Below are positions 1 through 8,478 of a stretch of 64,000 nt of DNA, piece by piece. Positions within the stretch are counted from its first letter, which is position 1. Every line of letters starts with the position of its first letter. The notes beneath the pieces were generated by a model. It ran no database searches. It was given only the letters and a program-made list of their open reading frames with translations, and was not told where the DNA came from. This DNA comes from Chitinimonas sp. BJYL2 (GTDB taxonomy: Bacteria > Pseudomonadota > Gammaproteobacteria > Burkholderiales > Chitinimonadaceae): contig NZ_JANZKW010000005.1 of the NCBI RefSeq assembly GCF_027257935.1, positions 1-64,000 on the forward strand, given 5' to 3'. A program made the position numbers and the translations under genes.

Positions 1-213
1 CAGAGATGCGAACTATACGCACCACCCCAACAACCGTCAACACCCTCTCAGCAAGATTTTTACACCAAATACGTAAGTGCTTGATTTTCAATCAGCACAG
101 CCAGAATGTTTCTGCGTATGGCGGAGATAATCTGGCAAGCGCTTGAAAACCACTGGTCAGCCCCCACCTCTGTTTCGTTGGAAATTCACATATATTTATT
201 TAGAGACTGCAAG
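1..213. other. Non-coding stretch upstream of grxC
   Basis: No convincing gene is seen here. The stretch is more AT-rich than its surroundings. It contains an imperfect inverted repeat at 78-97 (TGC, bulged T, TGATT, TTC loop, AATCA, GCA) and an AT-rich run at 190-201 that could serve as a -10 region for grxC. An in-frame upstream extension of grxC exists (from 106), but the added residues do not resemble glutaredoxin. Confidence 0.45.
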
Positions 214-471
214 ATGGCTACGATTACGATGTATTCCACCGGTGTCTGCCCCTACTGCATACGTGCAGAACAGCTCTTGAGCAGCAAAGGGGTCGGGATT
301 GACCAGAAGATCAGGGTGGATCTGGAGCCGGATCGGCGCGAGGAGATGATGACACGCACCGGGCGTCGCACCGTGCCGCAGATATTCATCAATGAGCAGC
401 ATATTGGGGGCTATGACGACCTGGCCGCACTGGATCGCGCAGGCGGGCTGGACCCACTGCTGGGCCGCTGA
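214..471 (+). CDS. grxC: Glutaredoxin 3 (GrxC-type, 85 aa)
   Basis: Small cytosolic glutathione-dependent disulfide oxidoreductase that reduces protein disulfides and mixed glutathione disulfides. The dithiol active site CPYC is at residues 12-15. The cis-proline motif TVPQIFI and the GG(Y)DDL glutathione-binding end of the fold follow, and 85 residues is the usual GrxC length. The start at 214 was chosen because MATITMYSTGVCPYC is the normal family N-terminus, while the longer upstream reading frame adds 36 unrelated residues. It lies directly upstream of secB, an arrangement seen in many beta- and gammaproteobacteria (family knowledge). A hairpin plus T-run after the stop suggests partial transcript termination before secB. 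Confidence 0.95.
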   Translation: MATITMYSTGVCPYCIRAEQLLSSKGVGIDQKIRVDLEPDRREEMMTRTGRRTVPQIFINEQHIGGYDDLAALDRAGGLDPLLGR

Positions 472-491
472 GCGGTCTGCATAGCATCAGC

Positions 492-525
492 CGGCTGAAT
501 CTGCGATGATTCGGCGGCCTTTTTT
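492..525 (+). terminator. Rho-independent terminator after grxC
   Basis: An 8-bp stem GCTGAATC/GATTCGGC (one G-U pair) with loop TGCGAT, extended by an outer C-G pair after one mismatch, is followed by a run of six T. It lies only about 25 bases before the secB start codon, so secB needs read-through or a promoter inside grxC. Confidence 0.7.
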
Positions 526-549
526 ACTTTGAATTCAGCAGGAGTCGCC

Positions 550-1026
550 ATGAGCGATCAGCAAGCACAGCCCATTTTTTCCATTGAAAAGCTCTTCATC
601 AAGGATTTGTCCCTGGAAGTGCCTAACGCCCCGCAGGTGTATCTGGAACAAGTTCAGCCTGAAGTCGATATGCAGCTCCACACGGAGGCCCAGCAGATCG
701 ACGAGGGTTACTATGAGCACGTCCTGACCGTAACTGTGACGGCAAAGAATGGCGACAAGACGGTGTTCCTGGCTGAAGTGGCCCAGGGCGGGGTATTCCA
801 GATCCGCAATATCCCTGCGGAAGATATGGACCCGATCTTTGGCGTCGCTTGTCCGAACATCCTCTTCCCGTATGTGCGCGAAGTGATCTCGGATATGGTG
901 ACTCGCGCGGGCTTCCCGCCGGTGATCCTCTCGCCGATCAATTTTGAGCAGATCTATCTGCAGCGCCTTGCCCAACAGCAGCAGCAACAATCTGCCAGCC
1001 AAGATGCGCCCGCTACGATTCAGTAA
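550..1026 (+). CDS. secB: Protein-export chaperone SecB (158 aa)
   Basis: Tetrameric cytosolic chaperone that holds preproteins unfolded and delivers them to SecA at the Sec translocase. Family hallmarks are visible: [19 protein letters not shown] near the N-terminus, the Y[12 protein letters not shown] strand, QGGVFQI, and the C-terminal block [11 protein letters not shown] followed by [16 protein letters not shown]. The Gln-rich acid-poor tail is typical. The start at 550 follows an AGGAG Shine-Dalgarno at 540-544 and gives the expected MSDQQ N-terminus. The gene overlaps the following SH3-domain gene by 23 bases, so the two are probably translated together. Confidence 0.97.
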   Translation: MSDQQAQPIFSIEKLFIKDLSLEVPNAPQVYLEQVQPEVDMQLHTEAQQIDEGYYEHVLTVTVTAKNGDKTVFLAEVAQGGVFQIRNIPAEDMDPIFGVACPNILFPYVREVISDMVTRAGFPPVILSPINFEQIYLQRLAQQQQQQSASQDAPATIQ

Positions 1027-1456
1027 GTGGATTGCCGCCAGCCTGCTCGGGCTGGCGGGCGTGTCAGCCACGGCGCTGGAGTTTCGCTCTGTGGCGGAAC
1101 ACGGCGCCGTTTTCTATGACGCACCCTCTGTTGCAGCCAAGAAGCTGTTTGTTGCCAGCAAGGGTCTGCCGGTAGAAGTACTGGTTGATAACAAGGACTG
1201 GTTGCGTGTGCGCGATCAGACCGGTGCGCTGGCTTGGGCGGAAAAGAAGTCGCTCATCAGCAAGCGGACTATCGTGGTGGCGGCGGCCAAGTCGCGTATT
1301 CATGCGGGTGCCGATGCCAAGTCGGCCGTGCTGATGACGGCCGACAAGAATGTTGTGCTGGATCTGCTAGAAACAGGTAAGGGCGGCTGGGTGAAGGTCC
1401 GGCACCGTGATGGCGCGGTCGGCTATCTGCGCATTGAAGAGGCTTGGGGGCTATGA
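1004..1456 (+). CDS. Exported SH3-domain protein (150 aa)
   Basis: Probable periplasmic or envelope protein of unknown specific role. Residues 1-25 form a signal peptide (basic RPLRFSK, hydrophobic [16 protein letters not shown]). The rest is two bacterial SH3-like repeats (about 28-83 and 87-150) with the typical [20 protein letters not shown]...[19 protein letters not shown] pattern; SH3b modules usually bind peptidoglycan or peptides. The start is inside the end of secB, and the stop overlaps the gpsA start in an ATGA junction, so it forms part of a secB-SH3-gpsA unit. A start at 944 would add 20 residues that mask the signal peptide. Confidence 0.85.
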   Translation: MRPLRFSKWIAASLLGLAGVSATALEFRSVAEHGAVFYDAPSVAAKKLFVASKGLPVEVLVDNKDWLRVRDQTGALAWAEKKSLISKRTIVVAAAKSRIHAGADAKSAVLMTADKNVVLDLLETGKGGWVKVRHRDGAVGYLRIEEAWGL

Positions 1457-2442
1457 AGGTTGCCGTTCTGGGTGCGGGCTCCTGGGGTACCGCACTGGCG
1501 ATCAGCTTTGCAGCACGCCATGAGGTCACCCTCTGGACGCGCGACCGGGAACAGCTCAGTAGGCTGCAGCGGGATCGTGAGAATACGCGTTATCTGAAGG
1601 GCTACCCCTTCCCCGATTGTTTGAGTGTTGCAGGTGATCTGTGCGTCGCGAGCCAGGATGCAGATGTCGTGCTGGTCGTTACCCCCACGGCAGGTCTGCG
1701 GCCCACGCTTCGGGCGCTGACGGCTGCGGGCTCTCGGGCGCCGGTGTTGTGGGCATGCAAGGGTCTTGAGGCCGACACGGAACTCCCGGCGCATGAAGTG
1801 GCTGCCGCTGAGCTGCCGGATAGTATTGCACGCGGTGTGCTCACGGGGCCCAGTTTTGCCCAGGAAGTGGCAGCTGGCATGCCCGCCGCCATTACGCTGG
1901 CCTCTGCTGATGAGTCCTTTGCCAACAGCATGGCGGCTGCGCTCAACTCAAGCCGTCTGCGGATCTATTCTTCCACCGATGTGGTTGGCGCCGAAATCGG
2001 CGGTGCGGTCAAAAACATCATGGCGATCGCGGCAGGTGTCTGCGACGGCCTGAAACTTGGTCATAACGCGCGTGCCGCGTTGCTGACGCGAGGCCTGGCG
2101 GAAATCACCCGTTTCGGCGTGGCGCTGGGTGGCCGACAGGAGACCTTTACCGGGCTCTCCGGCATGGGCGACCTGATCCTGACCTGTACGGGCGATCTTT
2201 CACGCAATCGTAAGGTTGGCTTATTGCTGGCAGCCGGCAAACCGCTGGGTGAGATCATCGAGAATCTCGGCCACGTGGCGGAAGGCGTCAACACGGCCCG
2301 CGCCGTGCAGCAGCAGGCGCTTCGGCTGGGTGTGGACATGCCGATCACGCAGGTGGTCTGCCAGATGCTGTTCGAGGGACTCGGCGCTGCCGATGCCATT
2401 GCCGCATTGATGGGCCGGGTAGCCAAGAAGGAAGCCGCCTGA
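1453..2442 (+). CDS. gpsA: NAD(P)-dependent glycerol-3-phosphate dehydrogenase (329 aa)
   Basis: Makes sn-glycerol-3-phosphate from dihydroxyacetone phosphate for phospholipid synthesis, in the cytoplasm. The Rossmann motif GAGSWGTA is at residues 7-14. The conserved GPSFAQEV segment, the catalytic-lysine motif GGAVKNIMAIAAG, NARAALLTRGLAEI and the GLSGMGDLILTC/SRNRKVG block are all present. Length matches the family. The start at 1453 overlaps the stop of the SH3 gene (ATGA), indicating translational coupling. The secB-gpsA linkage is common in proteobacteria. Confidence 0.97.
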   Translation: MKVAVLGAGSWGTALAISFAARHEVTLWTRDREQLSRLQRDRENTRYLKGYPFPDCLSVAGDLCVASQDADVVLVVTPTAGLRPTLRALTAAGSRAPVLWACKGLEADTELPAHEVAAAELPDSIARGVLTGPSFAQEVAAGMPAAITLASADESFANSMAAALNSSRLRIYSSTDVVGAEIGGAVKNIMAIAAGVCDGLKLGHNARAALLTRGLAEITRFGVALGGRQETFTGLSGMGDLILTCTGDLSRNRKVGLLLAAGKPLGEIIENLGHVAEGVNTARAVQQQALRLGVDMPITQVVCQMLFEGLGAADAIAALMGRVAKKEAA

Positions 2443-2468
2443 ACAGTCCCTGTGCTGGCAGGCATGAC

Positions 2469-2507
2469 AAAACGCCACATGAACCGATCCGGTTGATGTG
2501 GCGTTTT
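2469..2507. terminator. Bidirectional terminator between gpsA and bioH
   Basis: A perfect 12-bp inverted repeat AAAACGCCACAT / ATGTGGCGTTTT around a 15-base loop lies between two convergent genes. A-run on the left arm and T-run on the right arm make it usable from both strands. Confidence 0.85.
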
Positions 2508-2528
2508 GCTTATGGATTTGCGATCCCT

Positions 2529-3293
2529 TCAGACACGCTGCAGGAACGACTTCTGCGCGGCGATGAAATCCGCTTCATGGGAAATGAAGGGCGCATGGCC
2601 GGCACCGCCATGCATCACCAGTTCAGCGTGGCTGGCGCTGGCGAGCCATTGTCCGGCCTCCGGCGGGGTCATGCGGTCCCGCTCCCCGTACTGCAGCAGC
2701 ATGGGGCAGGCAATCTGGCTGACCGCACTACGCAGATCCGTTGCGGTGAGAATCTCCAGCCCCGCCATCAGTGCAGCCACTTGCGGCGCGGGTCGGCTGG
2801 CAAGGCTGGCCTGCAGGGAACGCAGTACCGCCCGGCCATCACGGCTACCCATCACCTGCAAACCCAGAAACACCTCCAGCGTCGCGGCATAGTCCTGGGA
2901 CAGGCTGCGGGCAAATGCAGCCAATGTATCGGCCGGCGTGGCGTGGGGCCAATCCTCGGCCTGCATGAAGCGCGGTGAGGAGGCACACAAGGTCAGCGAG
3001 CGCAATTTATCGGGTTGCGTCAGCGCCCACTGCAGGCCAACCGCCCCACCCAGCGACCAGCCCAGTACATGCACCGGCAGGGGGAAACACCGATCCAGCA
3101 CCGCGGCCAGCGCGTCGAGCGTATAAGGCTCGACCATGGCGCTGTTGCCGCAACCGGGCAGATCAACGATATGTACACAGTAATCCTGTGCCAGCTGCTC
3201 GGCCACACGCTGCCAGACAGCCCCGTGTATGCCCCAGCCGTGGATAAGGACCAGATCGTCGCCGTGGCCGAGGGTGTCGATGAACAAGGACAT
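2529..3293 (-). CDS. bioH: Pimeloyl-ACP methyl ester carboxylesterase BioH (254 aa)
   Basis: Alpha/beta hydrolase that removes the methyl group from pimeloyl-ACP methyl ester, ending the disguised fatty-acid phase of biotin synthesis. The oxyanion motif HGWGIHG is at about residues 18-24, the nucleophile elbow GWSLGG puts Ser at residue 80, the acid Asp is in YGERDRM and the catalytic His in GGAGHAPF. Length agrees with E. coli BioH. It follows bioF with a 5-base gap on the same strand, which supports the biotin assignment over a generic hydrolase. Confidence 0.93.
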   Translation of the reverse strand: MSLFIDTLGHGDDLVLIHGWGIHGAVWQRVAEQLAQDYCVHIVDLPGCGNSAMVEPYTLDALAAVLDRCFPLPVHVLGWSLGGAVGLQWALTQPDKLRSLTLCASSPRFMQAEDWPHATPADTLAAFARSLSQDYAATLEVFLGLQVMGSRDGRAVLRSLQASLASRPAPQVAALMAGLEILTATDLRSAVSQIACPMLLQYGERDRMTPPEAGQWLASASHAELVMHGGAGHAPFISHEADFIAAQKSFLQRV

Positions 3294-3298
3294 AAGGT

Positions 3299-4459
3299 CT
3301 AAGCGAGTAATGGTTTGAGGTTATCGATCAAGGCATCGATATCATCATCACTGTGGCTGGCGGACACCGTAATACGCAGACGTGGCGTTGCGACCGTCGG
3401 TGGACGTATCGCCGCCACCCAGCATCCTGCATCCCACAGTGATTCGGATACTTGCATGGCAGCAGCGCTCGACGCCATGCGCAGTGGCTGAATTGGCGTT
3501 TGCGAAGGCAACAGCGCGTCACCCAAGTCAGCCAAGCCCTTACGCAAGCGGGCGATATGGGCAACCAGGCGCATGCGCCGTCCTGGCTCATGCTCCATAA
3601 TATCAATCGCCGCCATCGCACTTGCGGCCAGCAAGGCTGGAGAGGCCGTAGTGTAAATAGCTGGCTTGGCCTTGTTGAGCAGCCATTCGATGACCACCGA
3701 ATGTGCGCCAACCAAGGCGCCGGCACTGCCTGCCGCCTTGCCCAGCGTGGCCAGATAGATGAGTCGCGGCGAGCTCAGCTGCCAATGCGCGAGGCTCCCG
3801 CGTCCCTCGCCGAGCACGCCAAAGCCATGCGCGTCGTCTACATACAGCCAGGCGTTGTGCTGCTCCGCCAGCTGCAACAAGTCCGCCAAGGGTGCCAGAT
3901 CTCCATCCATGCTGTAGACCGCATCCACTGCTATCAGCTTGCGCCTGGCCTTGCTGGCCGCCAGTTGTCGCGCCAGTGCGGCACAATCGTTATGCGGAAA
4001 ACGCTGGAAGTCAGCGCGACTCAACAAGCAGGCTTCGTTCAGTGAGGCATGGTTGAGTTTGTCCGCGAACACGGCATCCCCCCGGCCCAGCAAGGCGGGA
4101 ATCACCCCAAGATTGGCCAGATAACCGGTGCCGAACAACAGCGCAGCAGGCTGGCCGACAAAGCCGGCAAAGCGCTGCTCCAGCGCTTCGTGTGCTTGCT
4201 GATGACCGCACACCAGGTGGGAAGCGCCGCTGCCCACACCGAACTGCATCATCGCGTCTTGTGCGGCGGCAAGCAGTATTGGGTCGTTGGCCAGGCCCAG
4301 ATAGTCATTGCTGCAGAAATTGCGCAGGGTACGCTCACCCACGGTCACCTGCGGCCCTTGTGCGGTACTGAGAATGCGGCGGCGGCGGCGCAGGTGATCT
4401 GCATCGAGTGCGTGCAGTTGGTCGGCCAGTTCGGCCAGCAAGTCGGGTTCGGATGCCAT
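3299..4459 (-). CDS. bioF: 8-amino-7-oxononanoate synthase BioF (386 aa)
   Basis: PLP enzyme condensing pimeloyl-ACP (or -CoA) with alanine to form KAPA, the first step of the biotin ring pathway. Seen in sequence: RNFCSNDYLGLANDP near residue 45, GSGASHLVCGHQQAHEALE, VDAVYSMDGDLAPL, the DDAHGFGVLGEGRG aspartate/histidine block, and the PLP lysine in LATLGKAAGSAGALV. Length is typical. It is first in a two-gene unit with bioH; bioA, bioB, bioC and bioD are not in the window and must lie elsewhere. Confidence 0.95.
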   Translation of the reverse strand: MASEPDLLAELADQLHALDADHLRRRRRILSTAQGPQVTVGERTLRNFCSNDYLGLANDPILLAAAQDAMMQFGVGSGASHLVCGHQQAHEALEQRFAGFVGQPAALLFGTGYLANLGVIPALLGRGDAVFADKLNHASLNEACLLSRADFQRFPHNDCAALARQLAASKARRKLIAVDAVYSMDGDLAPLADLLQLAEQHNAWLYVDDAHGFGVLGEGRGSLAHWQLSSPRLIYLATLGKAAGSAGALVGAHSVVIEWLLNKAKPAIYTTASPALLAASAMAAIDIMEHEPGRRMRLVAHIARLRKGLADLGDALLPSQTPIQPLRMASSAAAMQVSESLWDAGCWVAAIRPPTVATPRLRITVSASHSDDDIDALIDNLKPLLA

Positions 4460-4565
4460 GCCGGCATTCTAAAGCCGCATGCGTGCATCGTGCTTGCCCC
4501 GTCGGCCTCTGCTATCGTGCGCGCTTGAACCGAATACCATCCTGAACCTGCTTCGAGACCCTGCC

Positions 4566-5111
4566 ATGCAAGCCACCCCCACCGCGATCCCGGACGTCAT
4601 CATTCTGGAACCCAAAGTGTTTGGCGATGAACGTGGTTTCTTCTTCGAGAGCTTCAACGCACGTACTTTTACGGCGCTGACGGGTTGTGAAGCAGACTTC
4701 GTGCAGGACAACCACTCACGCTCAGTGCGCGGCGTGCTGCGTGGCCTGCACTATCAGATCCAGCAGCCGCAGGGAAAACTGGTGCGTGTGGTGGCGGGCG
4801 AGGTGCTTGATGTGGCAGTGGATATCCGACGCAGCTCCCCCACTTTCGGTCAATGGGTAGGCGTGCGTTTGTCCGCAGAAAACAAGCGTCAGCTATGGGT
4901 GCCCGCCGGCTTCGCGCATGGCTTTGTAGTACTGAGCGAAACCGCCGAGTTTCTCTACAAGACGACGGACTTCTACGCACCCGAGCATGAGCGCTGCATC
5001 GCCTGGAATGAAGCTACGCTGGCCATCAATTGGGAATTTGATGGCCTACCCTCTCTATCGGCCAAGGACCAGCGCGGCCTGAGTCTGGCCGATGCCGAGC
5101 TGTTTGCCTGA
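4566..5111 (+). CDS. rfbC: dTDP-4-dehydrorhamnose 3,5-epimerase (181 aa)
   Basis: Epimerises dTDP-4-keto-6-deoxyglucose on the way to dTDP-L-rhamnose for surface polysaccharide. The cupin fold signature is clear: EPKVFGDERGFFFESFN, the base-containing segment DNHSRSVRGVLRGLHYQ, VRVVAGEVLDVAVDIRRSSPTFG, and the C-terminal WVPAGFAHGFVVLSETAEFLYKTTDFY. The start at 4566 gives the family-length protein. The other rhamnose genes (rfbA, B, D) are not adjacent, so this is a detached copy. It converges on the following minus-strand gene with only a 5-base gap and no terminator. Confidence 0.93.
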   Translation: MQATPTAIPDVIILEPKVFGDERGFFFESFNARTFTALTGCEADFVQDNHSRSVRGVLRGLHYQIQQPQGKLVRVVAGEVLDVAVDIRRSSPTFGQWVGVRLSAENKRQLWVPAGFAHGFVVLSETAEFLYKTTDFYAPEHERCIAWNEATLAINWEFDGLPSLSAKDQRGLSLADAELFA

Positions 5112-5116
5112 TTTGC

Positions 5117-7822
5117 CTAAAGCGCCTTGACGACCCATTTGAGTGATACGTCGTCGGGGTGGGGGCGGATATCGAAACCCAGCTTTTTCATCAGCCCCAG
5201 CATCGGCGTGTTCGATGCCAGGATATCGCCTTCAATCGTACTCAGCCCTGCATCTCGGGCAGCATCGAACAAGGCCATCATCAGCTGACTGCCCAAGCCC
5301 ATGCCCTGCCAGCGGTCGGCAATCGAGATCGCAAACTCGCAGCTGGCGGCATCCGGGTTGGCCATATAGCGGGCCACACCAGCCATGCGTTCTTCGCTAC
5401 CCGACCCCACCGCCGCCACCACCGCCATCTCGCGGGCGTAATCCAGCTGGGTAAAACGCACCAGCAACGAAGGCGGCAGCTGCTTGAGCGCGCTCATGAA
5501 GCGGTTGAAGCGGCTTTCTTCGGAAAGATCCTCTCGCACAAAACGCTGTAATTCTTCGGCATCTTCCGGCCGGATCGGCCGAAACACGCATTCACTGCCA
5601 TCTTTGAGCTTGCCGTGGGTTTGCAGGTGCGATGGATATGGGTGTATCGCCATATGGCTGTAGCGGCGAAAGTCCGCCGGCAAGGGCGCCACAATGATGC
5701 TGGCGTCTACGGCCACGGCCCCATGCTCGTCCACCACCACCGGGTTCAGATCGAACTCCACGACTTCCGGTAGCTCGCAAGCCATTTCCGACACCCGCAG
5801 CAGCAAGGCACGGACTGCATCGATATCCACGGCCGGATGCCCGCGGAAGGGTCCCAATGCTTTGGCTACCTTGGTACGGCGAATCAGGCTGGTGGCTATC
5901 ATGTCGTTGAGTGGCGGCAGTGTCGCGGCGACATCCTCGAAGATTTCCGCCATCAACCCTCCTGCGCCAAAAGCCACGGTGGGGCCGAACACGGGGTCAC
6001 GCGCCAGCCCGAGCATGAGTTCACGGCCGTGGCGCTTGCCATGCATTTTCTGCACCACCAGACCGCGCAGTTTGGCTGGATCCAGGCGATCTCGGGCGGT
6101 GGCCAGCATGGCAGCGGCCGCATCCGCTACCTGCTCCAGTGTGGTCAGGTTGAGCACCACCCCGTCAACATCACTTTTGTGAATCAGGTCATCTGCATCG
6201 ATCTTGATGGCAACGGGCAAGCCGATGCGGGCCGCGGCAGCAACCGCCTCCCCGGGCGTGGCCGCGGGCAAGGTGGGCGGGTGCGGAATATGAAAGGCGT
6301 CCAGCAATGCCAGCGACTCCGACGTGGTGAGGAGGCGGCGGCCTGCGTGGAGGGCTTGTTGGACAACGGCACGGGCGCGGGCAATGTCAGGCTCGCTGCG
6401 GCTTGCCAGCGGGCCTGGCGTCTGCAAACTCAGCTCTTGCAGATAAGTCCAGGCAGCCAGGCTGGCAAAGGCCTCAATCGCGTGCTCGGGTGAGAAGAAG
6501 TAGGCCATGTGAGCGCGATCGAGAAGTTCGCGCGACAGGGCGATGCGTTTGTCGCCCAGCCAGACCAGCATCAGCAGTTTGTCGTGCCGCTGATTCAGCT
6601 CGATCATTTTCTCGGCCGTGACCAGATGATCGGTCCCCGCCTGCGGGGTCAGGATCACCAGCACACCATCCACATTGGGGTCGGCCAGGCAGGCGTCAGC
6701 AGCGGCAACGAAGCGCTCGGGTGGCGCATCGCCAAGAATATCGACCGGGTTATCGTGGCTGCCTATGGCAGGCAGCTCGGCATCCAGTCTGGCTATCGTC
6801 CCGGCATCCAGCTTGGGCAACTCGACCGACAGCTCCCGTGCCCTGTCGACAGCCATGCGGCCGGCACCATAACCGTTCGAGATCACCGCCAGACGGCGAC
6901 CGCGCGCGCGGTAGTTAGCCGCAAGCATGCGAATGGCAATGCTCATGTGCACCATGGTCGGTACGCGCAGCACCCCGGCACGACGGAGGGCGGCATCGAA
7001 AGCGGCGTCGCTGCCCAGCAACTGGTGGGAGTGGGTACGGAGCGCGCGCTGACTATCTACCGGATCCTTGCCGACCTTGAGGCACACCACCGGTTTTTGG
7101 CGGGCCGCAGCCCGGATCGCGCTCAGGAATCCGCGCGCCTCACCCACATCTTCAAGATAAAGGAGGATGCCGCGGGTCTGGTTATCCTGCGACAGATAAT
7201 CGAGTACCTCGCCAAAGTTCACATCGGCGCTGGCCCCCATCGAAACCACGGTTGAGAAGCCCACCTCATGCGCTTCGGCCCAATCGAGTATGGCGCTGGC
7301 CACCGAGCTGGACTGGGCGACCAGGGCCAGATTGCCGGCCTTGACCGCACCCTGGTAATTGGCTGCGATCAACCCACTTGCGGGTCGCATCAGTCCCAGC
7401 AGATTGGGGCCCAGCATGCGCACGCCGAACTGTCTGGCCAAGGCCACCGCTTCTTCCAGCAGTGCCCGGTTGGTGGTATCAACAGCCACAAAATCGCGAG
7501 ACAGCACCAGCATGGTTTTGACACCACGCTCCCCACATTCACGGACCAGTTCAGGCAGGGTACGCGCCGAAGTGGCGATGACCGCCAGATCGATCTCGTC
7601 GAGTGGCACATCCGCCATCGTGCGATAGACGGTTTGCCCGAACACCGTATCGTGGCGTCGGTTGACCCCGTAAAGCACCCCCTTGAAGCCGCTGTCGAGC
7701 AGGTTGCGGAACACTCGCGCACCCACCGAGCCAGCCGTTTCCGATGCGCCGACCAGCACGACACTACGCGGCTGGAACAGCGGCGTCAGATAGTGCGCTT
7801 TCATGGCAAGCCAGCGATCCAT
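5117..7822 (-). CDS. Bifunctional acyl-CoA-ligase-like / GNAT protein acetyltransferase (901 aa)
   Basis: Resembles the Pat/YfiQ class of protein lysine acetyltransferases, in which an NDP-forming acyl-CoA synthetase-like scaffold is fused to a GNAT domain; in relatives it acetylates acetyl-CoA synthetase and other enzymes. Visible order: CoA-binding domain (about 10-130, LFQPRSVVLVGASETAGSVG), succinyl-CoA-ligase-like domains (to about 460), an ATP-grasp region (about 490-710, PVAIKIDADDLIHKSDVDGVVLNL), then GNAT (about 735-895) with the acetyl-CoA loop WQGMGLGSQLMMALFD. The start at 7822 has GAGGG upstream; a second ATG six codons later is possible. The acylation target cannot be told from sequence. 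Confidence 0.88.
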   Translation of the reverse strand: MDRWLAMKAHYLTPLFQPRSVVLVGASETAGSVGARVFRNLLDSGFKGVLYGVNRRHDTVFGQTVYRTMADVPLDEIDLAVIATSARTLPELVRECGERGVKTMLVLSRDFVAVDTTNRALLEEAVALARQFGVRMLGPNLLGLMRPASGLIAANYQGAVKAGNLALVAQSSSVASAILDWAEAHEVGFSTVVSMGASADVNFGEVLDYLSQDNQTRGILLYLEDVGEARGFLSAIRAAARQKPVVCLKVGKDPVDSQRALRTHSHQLLGSDAAFDAALRRAGVLRVPTMVHMSIAIRMLAANYRARGRRLAVISNGYGAGRMAVDRARELSVELPKLDAGTIARLDAELPAIGSHDNPVDILGDAPPERFVAAADACLADPNVDGVLVILTPQAGTDHLVTAEKMIELNQRHDKLLMLVWLGDKRIALSRELLDRAHMAYFFSPEHAIEAFASLAAWTYLQELSLQTPGPLASRSEPDIARARAVVQQALHAGRRLLTTSESLALLDAFHIPHPPTLPAATPGEAVAAAARIGLPVAIKIDADDLIHKSDVDGVVLNLTTLEQVADAAAAMLATARDRLDPAKLRGLVVQKMHGKRHGRELMLGLARDPVFGPTVAFGAGGLMAEIFEDVAATLPPLNDMIATSLIRRTKVAKALGPFRGHPAVDIDAVRALLLRVSEMACELPEVVEFDLNPVVVDEHGAVAVDASIIVAPLPADFRRYSHMAIHPYPSHLQTHGKLKDGSECVFRPIRPEDAEELQRFVREDLSEESRFNRFMSALKQLPPSLLVRFTQLDYAREMAVVAAVGSGSEERMAGVARYMANPDAASCEFAISIADRWQGMGLGSQLMMALFDAARDAGLSTIEGDILASNTPMLGLMKKLGFDIRPHPDDVSLKWVVKAL

Positions 7823-7978
7823 GGCCCTCAGTCCCGCCCGTCCACACCCGATCCGGTATGGCGGGTTTCCAATCAGGTTCAGTCTGATGATGGCCGACAG
7901 ACAGGCCCCATCACAGTCACTTTGCCTACCCGCCTGAGCAGGTGGCGCTTCAGCTTAGCAGCCCCGGATCGCGCCCGT

Positions 7979-8284
7979 TCAGCGAAACTTGCGCAGCAGC
8001 GCCACCACTTCAGCGATTTCGGCATCACCATCACCCTGGTGCAGCGCACGTGCTACGCAGCCACGCAGGTGAGTTTCCAGCAACTGCTCACCCACCGCGG
8101 CGAGCGCGGAACGCGCCGCCTGGATCTGGGTGATGACGTCCACACAGTAGCGGTCATCCTCGATCATCTGACGAACTGCTTTGACCTGACCTTCCAGCCG
8201 TGCCAGCCGCTTGTCCAGCGCGGCCTTGTCAGTGCGCTCGACCAAGCGTGAAGGCGGATGGCAGGTATCAGTCTTCGATGTCAT
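7979..8284 (-). CDS. csoR: Copper-sensing repressor CsoR (101 aa)
   Basis: Small all-helical repressor of the CsoR/RcnR family that leaves DNA when it binds Cu(I). The three copper ligands are in register: Cys47 (DRYCVDV), His72 and Cys76 (THLRGC), matching the 25- and 4-residue spacing of the M. tuberculosis Cys36/His61/Cys65 set. Having the second Cys argues for CsoR rather than formaldehyde-sensing FrmR. The start at 8284 lies within the last 17 bases of copZ. As last gene of the copA operon it is expected to repress its own operon through the boxes at 11694-11748. Confidence 0.92.
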   Translation of the reverse strand: MTSKTDTCHPPSRLVERTDKAALDKRLARLEGQVKAVRQMIEDDRYCVDVITQIQAARSALAAVGEQLLETHLRGCVARALHQGDGDAEIAEVVALLRKFR

Positions 8285-8474
8285 AGCCCGCTCCCTCGAT
8301 CGCTGCGCGGATCGCCGCGGCATTGGTCAGGTCGGGATCGAACACCACACGGGCCAGCGCCTGTGCAAGGTCCACCTTGACCTCACCGACACCCGTCAGC
8401 GCGCGGACCGCACGCTCCACCGATGCCACGCATCCGCCACAGCTCATGCCACCGATTTTCAGTTGTACTTCCAT
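8268..8474 (-). CDS. copZ: Copper chaperone CopZ, HMA domain (68 aa)
   Basis: Single heavy-metal-associated domain that carries Cu(I) in the cytosol to CopA and to the sensor. The metal loop GMSCGGC gives Cys12 and Cys15. The rest follows the beta-alpha-beta-beta-alpha-beta pattern (VASVERAVRALTGVGEVKVDL, VVFDPDLTNAAAIRAAIEGAGYDI). Length is exactly that of a stand-alone CopZ. It is fourth in the operon, 4 bases after the DUF1275 gene, and overlaps csoR. Confidence 0.95.
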   Translation of the reverse strand: MEVQLKIGGMSCGGCVASVERAVRALTGVGEVKVDLAQALARVVFDPDLTNAAAIRAAIEGAGYDIED

Positions 8475-8478
8475 GGTC

